The notes: generated from the sequence alone by a model not told the origin. Shown: positions 46,152-60,896, numbered from the stretch's first letter. The stretch is 64,000 nucleotides of DNA from Geopseudomonas sagittaria (GCF_900115715.1 NZ_FOXM01000008.1:1-64000), one strand, 5' to 3'. Made by a program: numbers and translations.

Positions 46152-46203
46152 GCTTGCCGGCCGGCCGCGGACCACCGGCCGGCGGCTTTTGCCTCAGGAA
46201 GCT

Positions 46204-46232
46204 TTGCATTCCACCAGCCAAGGGGTTAATAT
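46204..46232 (+). promoter_or_regulatory. Promoter of the rpsU-dnaG-rpoD operon
   Basis: -35 TTGCAT (46204-46209), 17-nt spacer, -10 TAATAT (46227-46232), about 85 nt before rpsU. Position fits the main promoter of the macromolecular-synthesis operon. Confidence 0.65.
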
Positions 46233-46317
46233 CCGCAACCCTTGAAAACCGGTGCGGCCCAAGCCTTTTGCAGGATTGCACCATTCATAATCGGTAATCA
46301 GTGAAGGTACGACCTGG

Positions 46318-46533
46318 ATGCCAGCCGTCAAAGTTAAAGAGAACGAACCCTTCGACGTAGCTCTGCGTCGTTTCAAGCGCTCCTGCGAAAAGGCCGGTGT
46401 ACTGGCCGAAGTGCGTAGCCGCGAGTTTTACGAAAAGCCCACCGCCGAGCGCAAGCGCAAGGCCGCGGCTGCCGTGAAGCGCCACGCCAAGAAAGTGCAG
46501 CGCGAACAGCGTCGTCGCGAGCGCCTGTACTGA
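46318..46533 (+). CDS. rpsU: 30S ribosomal protein S21
   Basis: Small, highly basic ribosomal protein of the 30S platform near the anti-Shine-Dalgarno end of 16S; 71 aa, standard length. The sequence ([20 protein letters not shown] at the start, Arg/Lys-rich tail) is unmistakable. First gene of the rpsU-dnaG-rpoD operon coupling translation, replication and transcription; followed by an intrinsic terminator. Confidence 0.99.
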   Translation: MPAVKVKENEPFDVALRRFKRSCEKAGVLAEVRSREFYEKPTAERKRKAAAAVKRHAKKVQREQRRRERLY

Positions 46534-46564
46534 GTTAACCCTCAGGCAGCAGCGTCTTGTAGAG

Positions 46565-46590
46565 CACCCGGCCCTGGCCGGGTGTTTGCT
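46565..46590 (+). terminator. Internal terminator between rpsU and dnaG
   Basis: A perfect 9-bp stem CACCCGGCC with a 2-nt centre, then TTTGCTTT. As in the enteric operon, it would lower dnaG expression relative to rpsU. Confidence 0.8.
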
Positions 46591-46761
46591 TTGCAGACTC
46601 CGCCAGGGATCGCCTGATTCGCGAACCTGCGCGGTAACCTGCCATAACACCCGCCACTCCGCCTTGTCCGCGCAAGGGTCGGAGTTTTCGGCATTCCCGG
46701 CGGCCGCCTGGCTTTTCAGGCGGGCGGCAGCCATGCTCAACAGCATGCACACGAGCAGCCC

Positions 46762-48714
46762 ATGGCCGGCCTGATCCCCCAACGCTTCATCGACGACCTG
46801 CTCAACCGCACCGACATCGTCGAAGTAGTGGGCGCGCGCGTGCAGCTGAAGAAGACCGGCAAGAACTACAGCGCCTGCTGCCCGTTCCACCAGGAAAAGA
46901 CCCCCTCGTTCACCGTCAGTCCGGACAAGCAGTTCTACTACTGCTTCGGCTGCGGCGCCGGCGGCAACGCCCTCGGCTTCGTCATGGACCACGACCACCT
47001 GGAGTTCCCCGAGGCGGTCGAGGAACTGGCCAAGCGCGCCGGCCTCGAGGTGCCGCGCGAGGACGGTCGCCCCGGACAGAAGCCGCGCCAGCCGGTGGAC
47101 TCGCCGCTGTACCCGCTGCTCAGCGCCGCCGCCGACTTCTACCGCCACGCCCTGAAGAGCCATCCGGCACGCCAGGCGGCCGTTGACTACCTCAAGGGCC
47201 GCGGCCTGTCCGGGGTAATCGCCCGCGACTTCGGCCTCGGCTTCGCCCCGCCCGGCTGGGACAACCTGATGAAGCACATGGGCGGCGACAGCCTGCAGGA
47301 GAAGGCGCTGATCGACGCCGGCCTGCTGATCGAGAACGCCGAGGGCCGGCGCTACGACCGCTTCCGCGACCGGGTGATGTTTCCCATCCGCGACAGCCGC
47401 GGCCGGGTGATCGCCTTCGGCGGCCGGGTGCTCGGCGACGACAAGCCCAAGTACCTCAACTCGCCGGAAACCCCGGTGTTCCACAAGGGCCAGGAACTCT
47501 ACGGCCTGTACGAGGCGCGCAAGAACAACCGCGACCTCGACGAGATCATGGTGGTCGAAGGCTACATGGACGTCATCGCCCTGGCCCAGCAGGGTCTGCG
47601 CAATGCCGTCGCCACCCTCGGCACCGCCACCAGCGAGGAGCACATCAAGCGCCTGTTCCGCCTGGTGCCGAACATCCTGTTCTGCTTCGACGGCGACCAG
47701 GCCGGTCGCAAGGCCGCCTGGCGCGCCCTCGAGGCCTGCCTGCCGAGCCTGCAGGACGGCCGCCGGGCGCGCTTCCTGTTCCTTCCCGAGGGCGAGGATC
47801 CGGACAGCCTGGTGCGCAAGGAAGGCCCCGACGCCTTCCGCGCGCGCATCAGCCAGCAGGCCCAGCCGCTGGCCGACTACTTCTTCCGCCACCTGATGGA
47901 GGAAGCCGACCCGGCCACCCTTGAGGGCAAGGCCCACCTGGCCACCCTCGCCGCACCGCTGCTCGACCAGCTGCCCGGCGCCAACCTGCGCGCCCTGATG
48001 CGCCAGCGCCTGGGCGAAATCACCGGCCTCGGCAACGAAGCCCTTGGCCGGCTGGCGAATGCGCCGACCAATGACGTGCCGCCGTCCGACTTTGCGCCGT
48101 CTCATCACGACTACAGCCCGAGCCATCCGCCCTATCCGGGCGAGCGCGACGACTGGCCAGGCGGTCAGGGTCGCAAGCAGCAGGGCAAGAAACAATGGCA
48201 GGACGGCGACAACCGCAAGGGCGACAAACCCTGGCAGCGCCGCGAGCCGCCGTCGGTGCGCGCGCCGCGCAGCGGCGCCGGCGTCGAGCCGCCGACCCTG
48301 AGCGCCTTGCGCACCCTGCTGCACCATCCGCAACTGGCGCAGAAGGTCGAGGATGCCGGGCACTTCGCCGCCGAAGACGACACCTACACCCAGCTGCTGG
48401 TGGCCCTGCTCGAATCGCTGCAGAAACACCCGCAGCAGAACTCGCTGCAGCTGATCGCGCGCTGGCACGGCACGGAACAAGGACGCCTGCTGCGTGGTCT
48501 AGCGGAAAAGGAATGGCTGATCCGTCAGGACAACCTTGAACAACAGTTTTTCGACACTATAACTAACTTGGCAGACCGTCAGCGTGAGCGCAGCCTCGAA
48601 GGCTTGCTGCGCAAAGCGCGGCACAGCGAACTCAGCGCGGAGGAAAAACTCCGCCTGCGTGCGCTCCTGAGCCGGAGCGAAATCCCCGCATTCCCGGGTC
48701 CCGCTGGTACCTGA
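46762..48714 (+). CDS. dnaG: DNA primase
   Basis: Makes RNA primers for lagging-strand synthesis; 650 aa. N-terminal zinc ribbon with CCPFH (about 33-37) and CFGCG (about 55-59). Toprim core with [11 protein letters not shown] (Glu near 263) and FDGDQAG. A polar linker rich in Gly/Gln/Lys (about 445-500) leads to the C-terminal DnaB-binding domain. Rpo promoters for rpoD lie inside its 3' end. No sign of damage. Confidence 0.97.
   Translation: MAGLIPQRFIDDLLNRTDIVEVVGARVQLKKTGKNYSACCPFHQEKTPSFTVSPDKQFYYCFGCGAGGNALGFVMDHDHLEFPEAVEELAKRAGLEVPREDGRPGQKPRQPVDSPLYPLLSAAADFYRHALKSHPARQAAVDYLKGRGLSGVIARDFGLGFAPPGWDNLMKHMGGDSLQEKALIDAGLLIENAEGRRYDRFRDRVMFPIRDSRGRVIAFGGRVLGDDKPKYLNSPETPVFHKGQELYGLYEARKNNRDLDEIMVVEGYMDVIALAQQGLRNAVATLGTATSEEHIKRLFRLVPNILFCFDGDQAGRKAAWRALEACLPSLQDGRRARFLFLPEGEDPDSLVRKEGPDAFRARISQQAQPLADYFFRHLMEEADPATLEGKAHLATLAAPLLDQLPGANLRALMRQRLGEITGLGNEALGRLANAPTNDVPPSDFAPSHHDYSPSHPPYPGERDDWPGGQGRKQQGKKQWQDGDNRKGDKPWQRREPPSVRAPRSGAGVEPPTLSALRTLLHHPQLAQKVEDAGHFAAEDDTYTQLLVALLESLQKHPQQNSLQLIARWHGTEQGRLLRGLAEKEWLIRQDNLEQQFFDTITNLADRQRERSLEGLLRKARHSELSAEEKLRLRALLSRSEIPAFPGPAGT
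48535..48563 (+). promoter_or_regulatory. Candidate rpoD promoter inside dnaG (sigma70 and heat-shock-like)
   Basis: TTGAAC (48536-48541), 16-nt spacer, TATAAC (48558-48563) reads as a sigma70 promoter. The same stretch reads CTTGAA-N14-CACTAT, close to the sigma32 pattern. P. aeruginosa is known to have a heat-shock promoter for rpoD in this region. Confidence 0.5.
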
Positions 48715-48728
48715 GACCCCGGATCGAT

Positions 48729-48734
48729 TATAAT
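48729..48734 (+). promoter_or_regulatory. TATAAT element directly before rpoD
   Basis: A perfect -10 hexamer 49 nt before the rpoD ATG, without a recognisable -35 at 16-18 nt. Confidence 0.4.
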
Positions 48735-48782
48735 GCCCGGCTTATTTTCAGCCCGCCAAGACCTTCAGTGGATAGGGTGACC

Positions 48783-50636
<1,854 letters not shown>

Positions 50637-50653
50637 GGCTGACCCAGGGACAG

Positions 50654-50687
50654 AAACCCCGGTGCCGCAAGGCCCGGGTTTTTTTCT
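50654..50687 (+). terminator. Terminator of rpoD
   Basis: A stem built on AACCCCGG/CCCGGGTT with an inner GCC-GCAA-GGC tetraloop and one bulged base, followed by seven T residues. Confidence 0.85.
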
Positions 50688-50748
50688 TGCGCGCCGTTCA
50701 GGCCAAGCCTCTACACTTGCTCGATGAACGCGCAACCGAGGGATCGCC

Positions 50749-53700
50749 ATGTCGCGCCTGCCAGCTTTGCCAGGATTCTGCCTGGCACTGCTTCCCGCCT
50801 TTAGCCACGCCGCCCTGCCGGGATGGATCCCCAGCGAATGGCTGGCGCCAACGCCCTACCCCGCGCTCCTGCTGCTGGGTCTGCCAGCCGCCGGCCTGCT
50901 GCTGTGGGTCTGGCGCCTGCGCCGGCGTCGCCGGCAGCGCCTCGCCACCCTCGAGCAGAGCCTGCGCAGCGCCGCGCAGCACTACCACGGCCTGATGGCG
51001 CAGCTGCCCCTGATCAGCTGGGAAATGCGCCTGAGCGACCTGCGCTTCACCCACGTCTCGCCGCAGGCCGCCGCACTGCTCGGCTATCCCGTGGATGCCT
51101 GGCTGGAGGCGGACTTCTACAGCCGAACCCTGTACCCGGCGGATGCTGCGGCCGCCCTCGCCCTTCTGCAGGGAGACGGCGACGCCCAGGCGCGGCTCGA
51201 ACACCGGCTGATCGCCGCCGACGGGCGCCCGGTCTGGGTGCTGGCCATCGTCCAGCGCCTGCCGAACGGCGACGACAGCCTGCTGCAGGGGCTGTTCATC
51301 GACATTGCTCAGAGCAAGCAGATCGAGCAGGCGCTGCGCCTGTCCGAGCAGAAATTCAGCTCGGCGTTCCAGCACAGTCCCGACATCATGCTGCTGCTCG
51401 AACGCGACAGCGGGCGCATCCTCACCGCCAACCGGGCCTTCGAGCAGGCCAGCGGCCTGAGCGCCGACGCCGTCTGCGGACGTACCACCAGCGAGCTGGG
51501 CCTCTGGTGCCGCCACGAACAGGGCCTGCAGGTACTCCAGCAGCTGCAGACGCACGACCTGCAGAATATCGAGGTCAGCCTGCTCCGCCACGGCAAGGAG
51601 GCGTTCACCGGCCTGCTCTCGGCCCGACGCATCGAGCTGGACGGCCAGCCGGCGGCCATCGTGGTGCTGCGCGACCTCGCCGACCTGCAGCAGACCCGCC
51701 AGCAACTGCACAGCAGCGAGGAAAAGTTCGCCAAGGTGTTCCACGCCTCGCCCGACGCCCTGAGCATCACCCGCCTGCGCGATGGCCTGCTGCTCGAGGC
51801 CAACCCCGGCTTCACCCAGATCACCGGCTACAGCCCGAGCGAGGCGGTCAATCGCACCGCCCTCGAGCTGGGGCTGTGGGTCGACCAGGCCGACCGCCAG
51901 CGCCTGATGCGCACGCTCGAGCATGATGGCTGCGTGCAGCACATGCCCGCCTGGATACGCACCAGCGATGGCCGCCAGCGCCTGTGCGAGCTCAGCGCCC
52001 AGCCACTGCAGATCGACGATGAGGACTGCGTGCTGATCATCGCCCACGACATCAGCGAGCGCATGCAGATGCAGGAGCGCCTGCTGCAGGCCGCCACTGT
52101 GTTCGAGAGCACCGCCGAAGGGGTGATGATCACCGACCTCGACCAGCGCATCGTCGCCATCAACCGCGCCTTCAGCGCCATCACCGGCTACAGCGAAAGC
52201 GAGGCCCTCGGCCAGACGCCGCAGCTGCTCGCCTCCGGACAGCATGGTCAGGAGTTCCACGAGGGGATCGTCGCCAGCCTCGAGCGCGACGGCCACTGGC
52301 AGGGCGAGATCTGGAACCGGCGCAAGAACGGCGAATCCTATCCGGCCTGGATGACCATCAGCGCCGTGCGCAACGGCGGCAACCGGATCTCCCACCACGT
52401 CGCGGTGTTCGCCGACATCACCAGCCTCAAGCACGCCCAGGCGCGCCTCGACTACCAGGCCCACCACGATCCGCTGACCGGCCTGCCCAACCGCCTGCTG
52501 TTCGAGAACCGCCTGCAGCAGGCGCTCGACGAAGCGCAGGCCGAGCAGCGCCGCCTCGCCGTGCTGTTCCTCGACCTCGACCGCTTCAAGCACATCAACG
52601 ACAGCCTCGGCCACCCGGTCGGCGACCTGCTGCTGCAGGGCATCGCCAAGCGCCTGCGCGAGCAGTTGCGGGAGATCGACACGGTGGCGCGCCTCGGCGG
52701 CGACGAATTCATCGTGCTGATGCCCACCCTGCAGCAGACCAGCGACGTCGAGCGGGTCGCCAACAAGCTGATGAGCGCCTTCGCCACCCCGTTCAACGCC
52801 GGCGGCCACGAGTTCTTCATGAGTTCGAGCATGGGCATCAGCCTGTTCCCCGAGCATGGCGAGGATGTCGCCACCCTGGTGAAGAACGCCGACAGCGCGA
52901 TGTACAAGGCCAAGGCGCGCGGGCGCAACCGCATCGAGTTCTACACCGCCGACCTGAGCTTCCAGGCCACCGAGCGCATGGCCCTGGAAAACGACCTGCG
53001 CCGCGCCGCCGAGCGCGGCGAACTGCACCTCTACTACCAGCCCAAGCGGTGCCTGAGCACCGACCAGCTGGTCGGTGCCGAGGCGCTGCTGCGCTGGCGG
53101 CATCCGCTGCACGGCGACGTGCCGCCGGAGCGCTTCATCGCCCTCGCCGAGGAGAACGGCAGCATCCTCGAACTGGGCGACTGGGTTCTCCAGGAAGCCT
53201 GCCGGCAGCTGAGCAGCTGGCAGAAGGACTATGCGCCGTTCGGTCCGCTGGCGCTCAACCTGGCCGGCGCGCAGCTGCGCCAGCCGCAGCTGGTCGGGCG
53301 GATCAGCGAGCTGCTCGCCAACGCCGGTCTGAAGCCCGGCTGCCTGCAGCTGGAAATCACCGAGACCTTCGTGATGAGCCAGAAGGAAGAGGCCCTGCCG
53401 ATCCTCCAGGCCCTCAAGGAGCTCGGCCTGCAGCTGGCGATCGACGACTTCGGCACCGGCTATTCCTCGCTGAGCTACCTCAAGCGCCTGCCCGTCGACA
53501 TCCTGAAGATCGACCAGTCGTTCATCGCCGGCCTGCCGGCCGACCCCGACGATGCCGCCATCACCCGCGCCATCATCGCCCTCGGCCGCAGCATGCAGCT
53601 GACGGTGATTGCCGAGGGGGTGGAGACCAAGTCGCAGGAGCGCTTCCTCGCCATCGAGGGTTGCCAGCAGATCCAGGGTTATGTGCTGAGCAAACCCCTG

Positions 53701-53775
53701 CCGGCCGAGGAGTTCGCCGCCAAGTTTCTCAAGCTCCGGCAAGCCGTTGGCGTTGGTGCGCAGGCCCCGCTATAA
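50749..53775 (+). CDS. PAS-GGDEF-EAL c-di-GMP protein (RmcA-like, no periplasmic sensor)
   Basis: 1008-aa membrane protein. Signal-like N-terminus, then one transmembrane helix (about residues 38-56), four PAS/PAC modules (about 73-565), GGDEF (motif near 650) and EAL (motif near 777). The cyclase site GGDEF and the inhibitory RxxD site five residues before it (REID) are intact. In the EAL domain the EALLRW, LEITET, DDFGTGYSS, LKID and EGVET motifs all look functional. Position next to rpoD matches P. aeruginosa RmcA, which is about 1245 aa with a periplasmic binding domain absent here. Confidence 0.85.
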   Translation: MSRLPALPGFCLALLPAFSHAALPGWIPSEWLAPTPYPALLLLGLPAAGLLLWVWRLRRRRRQRLATLEQSLRSAAQHYHGLMAQLPLISWEMRLSDLRFTHVSPQAAALLGYPVDAWLEADFYSRTLYPADAAAALALLQGDGDAQARLEHRLIAADGRPVWVLAIVQRLPNGDDSLLQGLFIDIAQSKQIEQALRLSEQKFSSAFQHSPDIMLLLERDSGRILTANRAFEQASGLSADAVCGRTTSELGLWCRHEQGLQVLQQLQTHDLQNIEVSLLRHGKEAFTGLLSARRIELDGQPAAIVVLRDLADLQQTRQQLHSSEEKFAKVFHASPDALSITRLRDGLLLEANPGFTQITGYSPSEAVNRTALELGLWVDQADRQRLMRTLEHDGCVQHMPAWIRTSDGRQRLCELSAQPLQIDDEDCVLIIAHDISERMQMQERLLQAATVFESTAEGVMITDLDQRIVAINRAFSAITGYSESEALGQTPQLLASGQHGQEFHEGIVASLERDGHWQGEIWNRRKNGESYPAWMTISAVRNGGNRISHHVAVFADITSLKHAQARLDYQAHHDPLTGLPNRLLFENRLQQALDEAQAEQRRLAVLFLDLDRFKHINDSLGHPVGDLLLQGIAKRLREQLREIDTVARLGGDEFIVLMPTLQQTSDVERVANKLMSAFATPFNAGGHEFFMSSSMGISLFPEHGEDVATLVKNADSAMYKAKARGRNRIEFYTADLSFQATERMALENDLRRAAERGELHLYYQPKRCLSTDQLVGAEALLRWRHPLHGDVPPERFIALAEENGSILELGDWVLQEACRQLSSWQKDYAPFGPLALNLAGAQLRQPQLVGRISELLANAGLKPGCLQLEITETFVMSQKEEALPILQALKELGLQLAIDDFGTGYSSLSYLKRLPVDILKIDQSFIAGLPADPDDAAITRAIIALGRSMQLTVIAEGVETKSQERFLAIEGCQQIQGYVLSKPLPAEEFAAKFLKLRQAVGVGAQAPL

Positions 53776-53879
53776 TCGCCGCGCCCTGCTGCCGCGCCCT
53801 TCCGCGCACGGCAGGCATGCAGAGGACGCCCGCCGGCCTCGCCGCATGGAACAGCCCCGCCAAGCCGGGGTTCGCTAGC

Positions 53880-53956
53880 GGGCCTATAGCTCAGTTGGTC
53901 AGAGCAGGCGACTCATAATCGCTTGGTCGCAGGTTCAAGTCCTGCTGGGCCCACCA
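53880..53956 (+). tRNA. ileX: tRNA-Ile2 (CAU anticodon)
   Basis: A 77-nt cloverleaf including the encoded CCA. Acceptor GGGCCTA pairs with TGGGCCC; the anticodon stem GGCGA/TCGCT closes loop CTCATAA. The anticodon is CAU, but the anticodon arm and variable loop match E. coli ileX rather than either methionine tRNA, so it should be modified to lysidine by TilS to read AUA. It sits about 100 nt after the PAS-GGDEF-EAL gene. Confidence 0.92.
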
Positions 53957-53964
53957 TATGAATC

Positions 53965-54007
53965 AAGGGGTTAGGCGACTTTCGCCTGACCCCTTGTCGT
54001 TTCTGGA
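53965..54007 (+). terminator. Terminator of the tRNA-Ile2 gene
   Basis: A 14-bp stem from AAGGGGTTAGGCGA with one G-U pair and a 3-nt loop (53965-53995), followed by GTCGTTTC, beginning 9 nt after the tRNA. Confidence 0.8.
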
Positions 54008-54188
54008 CCTCCTCCCCCGCGGAGAGCACTTGCACCGGCATGCCCCGGGGCCACTGCTCACCAGGCCCAGCCCGAGGCCGCAGCCGCGCAAGGCTATCTG
54101 ACGCCCCCGCCGAATCCGCGGCGGGAACTCCCGTGCGACACGCCCGGTCTGAAATGACAGGCATTACCCATTCGTCCAGGAGTTGATC

Positions 54189-54524
54189 ATGCGCCGAGCC
54201 CTGCTGTTCGCGACCCTTGCCATTCTGCCCGTTGCCAGCGCCATGGCCGGCCACCGCGGACACAATGTGCATGTCGGCTGGGAGGAGATCGCCACCTCCG
54301 CCGGCATCTCCGCCTCGCTGTACTCCACCTTCAAGGACGAGAAGATCGTGATCGCCGCCCAGGACGATGCGTCGAGCTTCATCGCCAGTGGCGGTGCGAT
54401 TCGTGGCGCCTACCTGGAGGCCGCCCTGCAGCAGATCCGCCGCGACCATCCCGGGCTTGCCGCCAGCGACGAGGAGCTGGCCGGCGCCATTCTCGCCAGT
54501 GCCCAGGACGGCAGCCCACGCTGA
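54189..54524 (+). CDS. DUF2388 small secreted protein
   Basis: 111 aa, function unknown. A signal peptide (about residues 1-20, MRRALLFATLAILPVASAMA) points to the periplasm. The core holds the DUF2388 hallmark SAGISASLYSTFKDEK, and then DDASSFIASGGAIRGA. These proteins are common, often in several copies, in Pseudomonas. The ATG at 54189 follows a GGAG site; a TTG two codons upstream is less likely. Convergent with gcvP. Confidence 0.8.
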   Translation: MRRALLFATLAILPVASAMAGHRGHNVHVGWEEIATSAGISASLYSTFKDEKIVIAAQDDASSFIASGGAIRGAYLEAALQQIRRDHPGLAASDEELAGAILASAQDGSPR

Positions 54525-54537
54525 CGCCCCGCCACAG

Positions 54538-54570
54538 ACGCCGAGGCCGCCCGCAGGCGGCCTCGGCGTT
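54538..54570. terminator. Hairpin between the DUF2388 gene and gcvP
   Basis: A perfect 14-bp stem (ACGCCGAGGCCGCC) with a CGCA loop between convergent genes. T-runs are poor, so termination strength is uncertain. Confidence 0.6.
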
Positions 54571-54580
54571 CATGCCCCGC

Positions 54581-57460
<2,880 letters not shown>

Positions 57461-57571
57461 GACGCGGACTCCGGAGCGGATGTCCGGCCGCGCCTGCGGC
57501 CGGGCAGACAGTGAACGCGGAGCTGGCGGGCCGGCCGCTGGCAGCGACGCAGGCCACCAGCGGCAGAAGGA

Positions 57572-57955
57572 TCAGGCGTCGCAGCTGGCCTGATAGGCGG
57601 CGGCGTCGAGCAGTTGCGCCAGCTCGGCGGCGTTGGCCGGCTGCAGCCGGTAGAACCAGGCCGCGTAGGGATCGCTGTTGACCGCTTCCGGCGCATCGGC
57701 CAGCGCCTCGTTGACCGCGATCACCGTGCCGGCAACCGGGGCGTAGATGTCCGAGGCGGCCTTGACCGACTCGACCACGCCGGCCTGCTCGCCGGCAGCC
57801 AGCGCCTTGCCGACTTCCGGCAGTTCGACGTAGACCACGTCGCCCAGGGCTTCCTGGGCATGGTCGGTGATGCCCACGGTGACGCTGCCGTCCTCTTCCA
57901 GACGGGCCCATTCGTGGCTGGCGGCGTAACGCAGTTCGGCAGGTGTCTTGCTCAT
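57572..57955 (-). CDS. gcvH: Glycine cleavage system H protein
   Basis: Lipoylated shuttle carrying the aminomethyl intermediate between P, T and L proteins; 127 aa. The lipoyl lysine lies in the [13 protein letters not shown] motif (near residue 64). The start at 57955 (MSKTPAEL) has an AAGGA site; the longer open frame to 57988 is not family-like. Between gcvT and gcvP on the same strand. Confidence 0.97.
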   Translation of the reverse strand: MSKTPAELRYAASHEWARLEEDGSVTVGITDHAQEALGDVVYVELPEVGKALAAGEQAGVVESVKAASDIYAPVAGTVIAVNEALADAPEAVNSDPYAAWFYRLQPANAAELAQLLDAAAYQASCDA

Positions 57956-58058
57956 TGTTGGATTCCTTGTACGGTTCGGCGCCCACAACGACGCCAGCGG
58001 AAAAGTGCGGTCAACAGTACATGGACGCAGCCGCGCCGGCTACGTCCTGCCTGCCGCC

Positions 58059-59144
58059 TCAGATCAGGGCCTTGCCGTGGCGCACGAAGTTCGCCTTGAC
58101 CACCCGCACCGGGTACCACTTGCCGCGGATCTCCACCTCGGCGCGCTCGCCGGTCCCGGCCGGCACCCGCGCCAGGGCGATGGACTTGCCGAGGGTCGGC
58201 GAGAAGCTGCCGCTGGTGATCTCGCCCTCGCCGAGGCCGGCGACGCGCACCACCTGATGGGCGCGCAGCACGCCGCGCTCCTCGAGCACCAGGCCGACCA
58301 GCTTGGTCTCCGCGCCGCCGCCGGCACGCTGCGCCTCGAGGGCACTGCGGCCGATGAAGTCGCGCTCGGCCGGCTGCCAGGCGATGGTCCAGGCCAGGTT
58401 GGCCGCCATCGGCGTCACCGTCTCGTTCATGTCCTGGCCATACAGGTTGAGCCCGGCCTCCAGGCGCAGGGTGTCGCGCGCGCCGAGGCCCACCGGGGCG
58501 ATGCCGGCGCCGACCAGGTCGTTGAGGAAGCCCGGCGCCTCGGCGGCCGGCAGCATGATCTCCAGGCCGTCCTCGCCGGTATAGCCGGTGCGGGCGATGA
58601 ACCAGTCGCCCTCGGCCAGGCCGTGGAACGGCTTGAGGGCGCGGATCAGCGCGGCGCGCGGCGGGGTGACCAGCGCGGCGCAGCGCTCCAGGGCGTGCGG
58701 CCCCTGCACGGCCAGCATGGCCAGGTCGCTGCGCTCGTGCAGCTCGACGGCGAAGCCCTCGGCCTGCGCCTGCAGCCACGCCAGGTCCTTGGCGCGGGTG
58801 GCCGCGTTGACCACCAGGCGGTAGCCGGCAGGGGTGCGGTAGACGATCAGGTCGTCGATCACCCCACCCTCGACGTTGAGCATCAGGCTGTACAACGCCT
58901 TGCCCACCTCGTCCAGACGCGCCACGTCGTTGGCCAGCACCCGGCGCAGGTACTCTGCGGCCTGCACGCCGCTGACGTCGACCACGGTCATGTGCGAGAC
59001 ATCGAAGACCCCGCAGTCGCTGCGCACCTGATGATGCTCCTCGACTTGCGAGCCGTAGTGCAGCGGCATGTCCCAGCCGCCGAAGTCGACCATCTTGGCG
59101 CCCAGCGCCACGTGCAGATCATAGAGAGGAGTACGCTGTCCCAT
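58059..59144 (-). CDS. gcvT: Aminomethyltransferase, glycine cleavage T protein
   Basis: Transfers the one-carbon unit from GcvH to tetrahydrofolate, releasing ammonia; 361 aa. Family motifs: [22 protein letters not shown] at the N-terminus, the VSHM motif with the nearby catalytic Asp region, and the substrate loop near [12 protein letters not shown]. The ATG at 59144 has a GAGG site. First gene of the gcv operon; a TACAAT (59181-59176, minus) could be its -10. No glycine riboswitch was recognised in the short leader. Confidence 0.96.
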   Translation of the reverse strand: MGQRTPLYDLHVALGAKMVDFGGWDMPLHYGSQVEEHHQVRSDCGVFDVSHMTVVDVSGVQAAEYLRRVLANDVARLDEVGKALYSLMLNVEGGVIDDLIVYRTPAGYRLVVNAATRAKDLAWLQAQAEGFAVELHERSDLAMLAVQGPHALERCAALVTPPRAALIRALKPFHGLAEGDWFIARTGYTGEDGLEIMLPAAEAPGFLNDLVGAGIAPVGLGARDTLRLEAGLNLYGQDMNETVTPMAANLAWTIAWQPAERDFIGRSALEAQRAGGGAETKLVGLVLEERGVLRAHQVVRVAGLGEGEITSGSFSPTLGKSIALARVPAGTGERAEVEIRGKWYPVRVVKANFVRHGKALI

Positions 59145-59233
59145 GGGAACCTCTTCCGGGCCTCGAATGGCGGGCATTGTAGCCGCAAATCCGCCAACGG
59201 ACATGCGGCCGGTCAGTCCAGTGCCCGCACCGC

Positions 59234-60850
59234 TCAGCCGTAGCGGCGCGCCGAGCGGCGGATCAGGCCGATCACCGGCAGCAGGCCGACCAGCACCAGG
59301 GTCAGCGCCGGCAGCGCCGCGCGTGCCCACTCGCCCTCGCTGGTCATCTCGAATACCCGCACCGCCAGGGTGTCCCAGCCGAACGGGCGCATCAGCAGGG
59401 TCGCCGGCATCTCCTTGAGCACGTCGACGAACACCAGCAGCGCCGCGCTGAGGGTCCCGGGCACCAGCAGCGGCAGGTAGACCCGGCGGAACAGCCGCAC
59501 GCCGCCGACCCCCAGGCTGCGCGAGGCCTCCGGCAGCGACGGCCGGATGCGACCCAGGCTGCTCTCCAGCGGACCATGGGCCACCGCCATGAAGCGCACC
59601 AGGTAGGCCAGCAGCAGCGCGCTCAGACTGCCCAGCAGCAGCGGCTTGCCAGCGCCGCCCAGCGCCGTGGACAGGGGGATCACCAGCTCGCGGTCCAGCC
59701 AGCTGAAGGCCAGCATGATCGATACCGCCAGCACCGAGCCGGGCAGCGCGTAGCCGAGGTTGGCCAGACCGACCAGCGCCTGCATGCGCCGGGTCGGGGT
59801 CAGGCGGCGGGCGAAGGCCAGCAGCATGGCCAGCGTCACGGTGATCAGCGCGGCCAGGCCGCCCAGATACAGGGTATGCAGGATCAGGCCAAGATAGCGC
59901 TCGTCGAGATCGAAGCGCCCGCGCTGCCAGAACCAGGCCAGCAACTGCAGCATCGGGATGACGAAGGCGCACAGGAACACCAGGCTGCACCAGGCGCTGG
60001 CGGCCAGCGCCCTGGCGCCGCGCAGCGGGTACAGCGCCGCGCTGCGCGCGCGCTCGTTGCCGGGGCGGCTGGCGCCGCGGGCGCGACGCTCGACGTAGAG
60101 CAGCAGCATCACCGCCAGCAGCAGCAGGCTGGCCAGCTGGGTGGCGCTGGACAGGCTGTAGAAGCCGTACCAGGTCTTGTAGATGGCGGTGGTGAAGGTG
60201 TCGAAGTTGAACACCGACACCGCGCCGAAGTCGGCCAGGGTCTCCATCAGCGCCAGCGCCAGGCCGGCGCCGATGGCCGGGCGCGCCACCGGCAGGGCCA
60301 CCCGCCAGAACGCCTGCCAGGGCGACAGGCCGAGCACCCGCGCCGCCTCCATCAGGCCCTTGCCCTGGGCGAGGAAGGCGGTGCGCGCCAGCAGATACAC
60401 GTAGGGATAGAACACCAGCACCAGCACCACGATCACCCCGCCGGTGGAGCGTACCCGCGGCAGGCGCAGGCCGCTGCCGAACCACTCGCGCAGCAGCGTC
60501 TGCACCGGTCCGGCAAAATCCAGCAGGCCGACGAAGACGAAGGCCAGCACGTAGGCGGGGATGGCGAAGGGCAGCATCAGCGCCCAGTCCAGCCACTTGC
60601 GCCCCGGGAACTCGCACAGTGCGGTGAGCCAGGCCAGGCTGACGCCGAGCAGGGTCACGCCGACGCCGACGCCCAGCACCAGGCTCAGGGTATTGCCGAG
60701 CAGACGCGGCATCTGGGTGTCCCACAGGTGCTGCCAGATCTCGCCATCCACCTCGCCCCAGCTCAGCAACAGGACGCTGAGCGGCAGCAGGACCAGGGCG
60801 GCAATCGCCGCAGCGAGTGGATACCAGCGGCGTTGAGCGGAATGGGCCAC
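59234..60850 (-). CDS. Iron(III)-type ABC transporter permease (FbpB-like)
   Basis: Fused permease of the ferric-iron/thiamine class, 538 aa with about twelve helices in two homologous halves. EAA-type loops appear in both ([21 protein letters not shown] and [21 protein letters not shown]). The GTG start at 60850 has AAGGAG 6 nt upstream; a much longer open frame upstream overlaps the binding-protein gene out of frame. It pairs with the binding protein, but no ATPase gene is adjacent, so an unlinked ATPase must serve it. Confidence 0.88.
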   Translation of the reverse strand: MAHSAQRRWYPLAAAIAALVLLPLSVLLLSWGEVDGEIWQHLWDTQMPRLLGNTLSLVLGVGVGVTLLGVSLAWLTALCEFPGRKWLDWALMLPFAIPAYVLAFVFVGLLDFAGPVQTLLREWFGSGLRLPRVRSTGGVIVVLVLVFYPYVYLLARTAFLAQGKGLMEAARVLGLSPWQAFWRVALPVARPAIGAGLALALMETLADFGAVSVFNFDTFTTAIYKTWYGFYSLSSATQLASLLLLAVMLLLYVERRARGASRPGNERARSAALYPLRGARALAASAWCSLVFLCAFVIPMLQLLAWFWQRGRFDLDERYLGLILHTLYLGGLAALITVTLAMLLAFARRLTPTRRMQALVGLANLGYALPGSVLAVSIMLAFSWLDRELVIPLSTALGGAGKPLLLGSLSALLLAYLVRFMAVAHGPLESSLGRIRPSLPEASRSLGVGGVRLFRRVYLPLLVPGTLSAALLVFVDVLKEMPATLLMRPFGWDTLAVRVFEMTSEGEWARAALPALTLVLVGLLPVIGLIRRSARRYG

Positions 60851-60896
60851 GCAGACTCCTTGGCGGGCGGAACAGGAACGGGGCCGACTCCTAACT

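Noticed and set aside
53957-54188. Genomic island or prophage inserted at tRNA-Ile2
   Set aside because: No integrase, no repeated tRNA 3' end and no accessory genes follow; the next genes are core.
59145-59233. Glycine riboswitch before gcvT
   Set aside because: The leader is under 90 nt, too short for the usual tandem aptamers, and no aptamer core was recognised.
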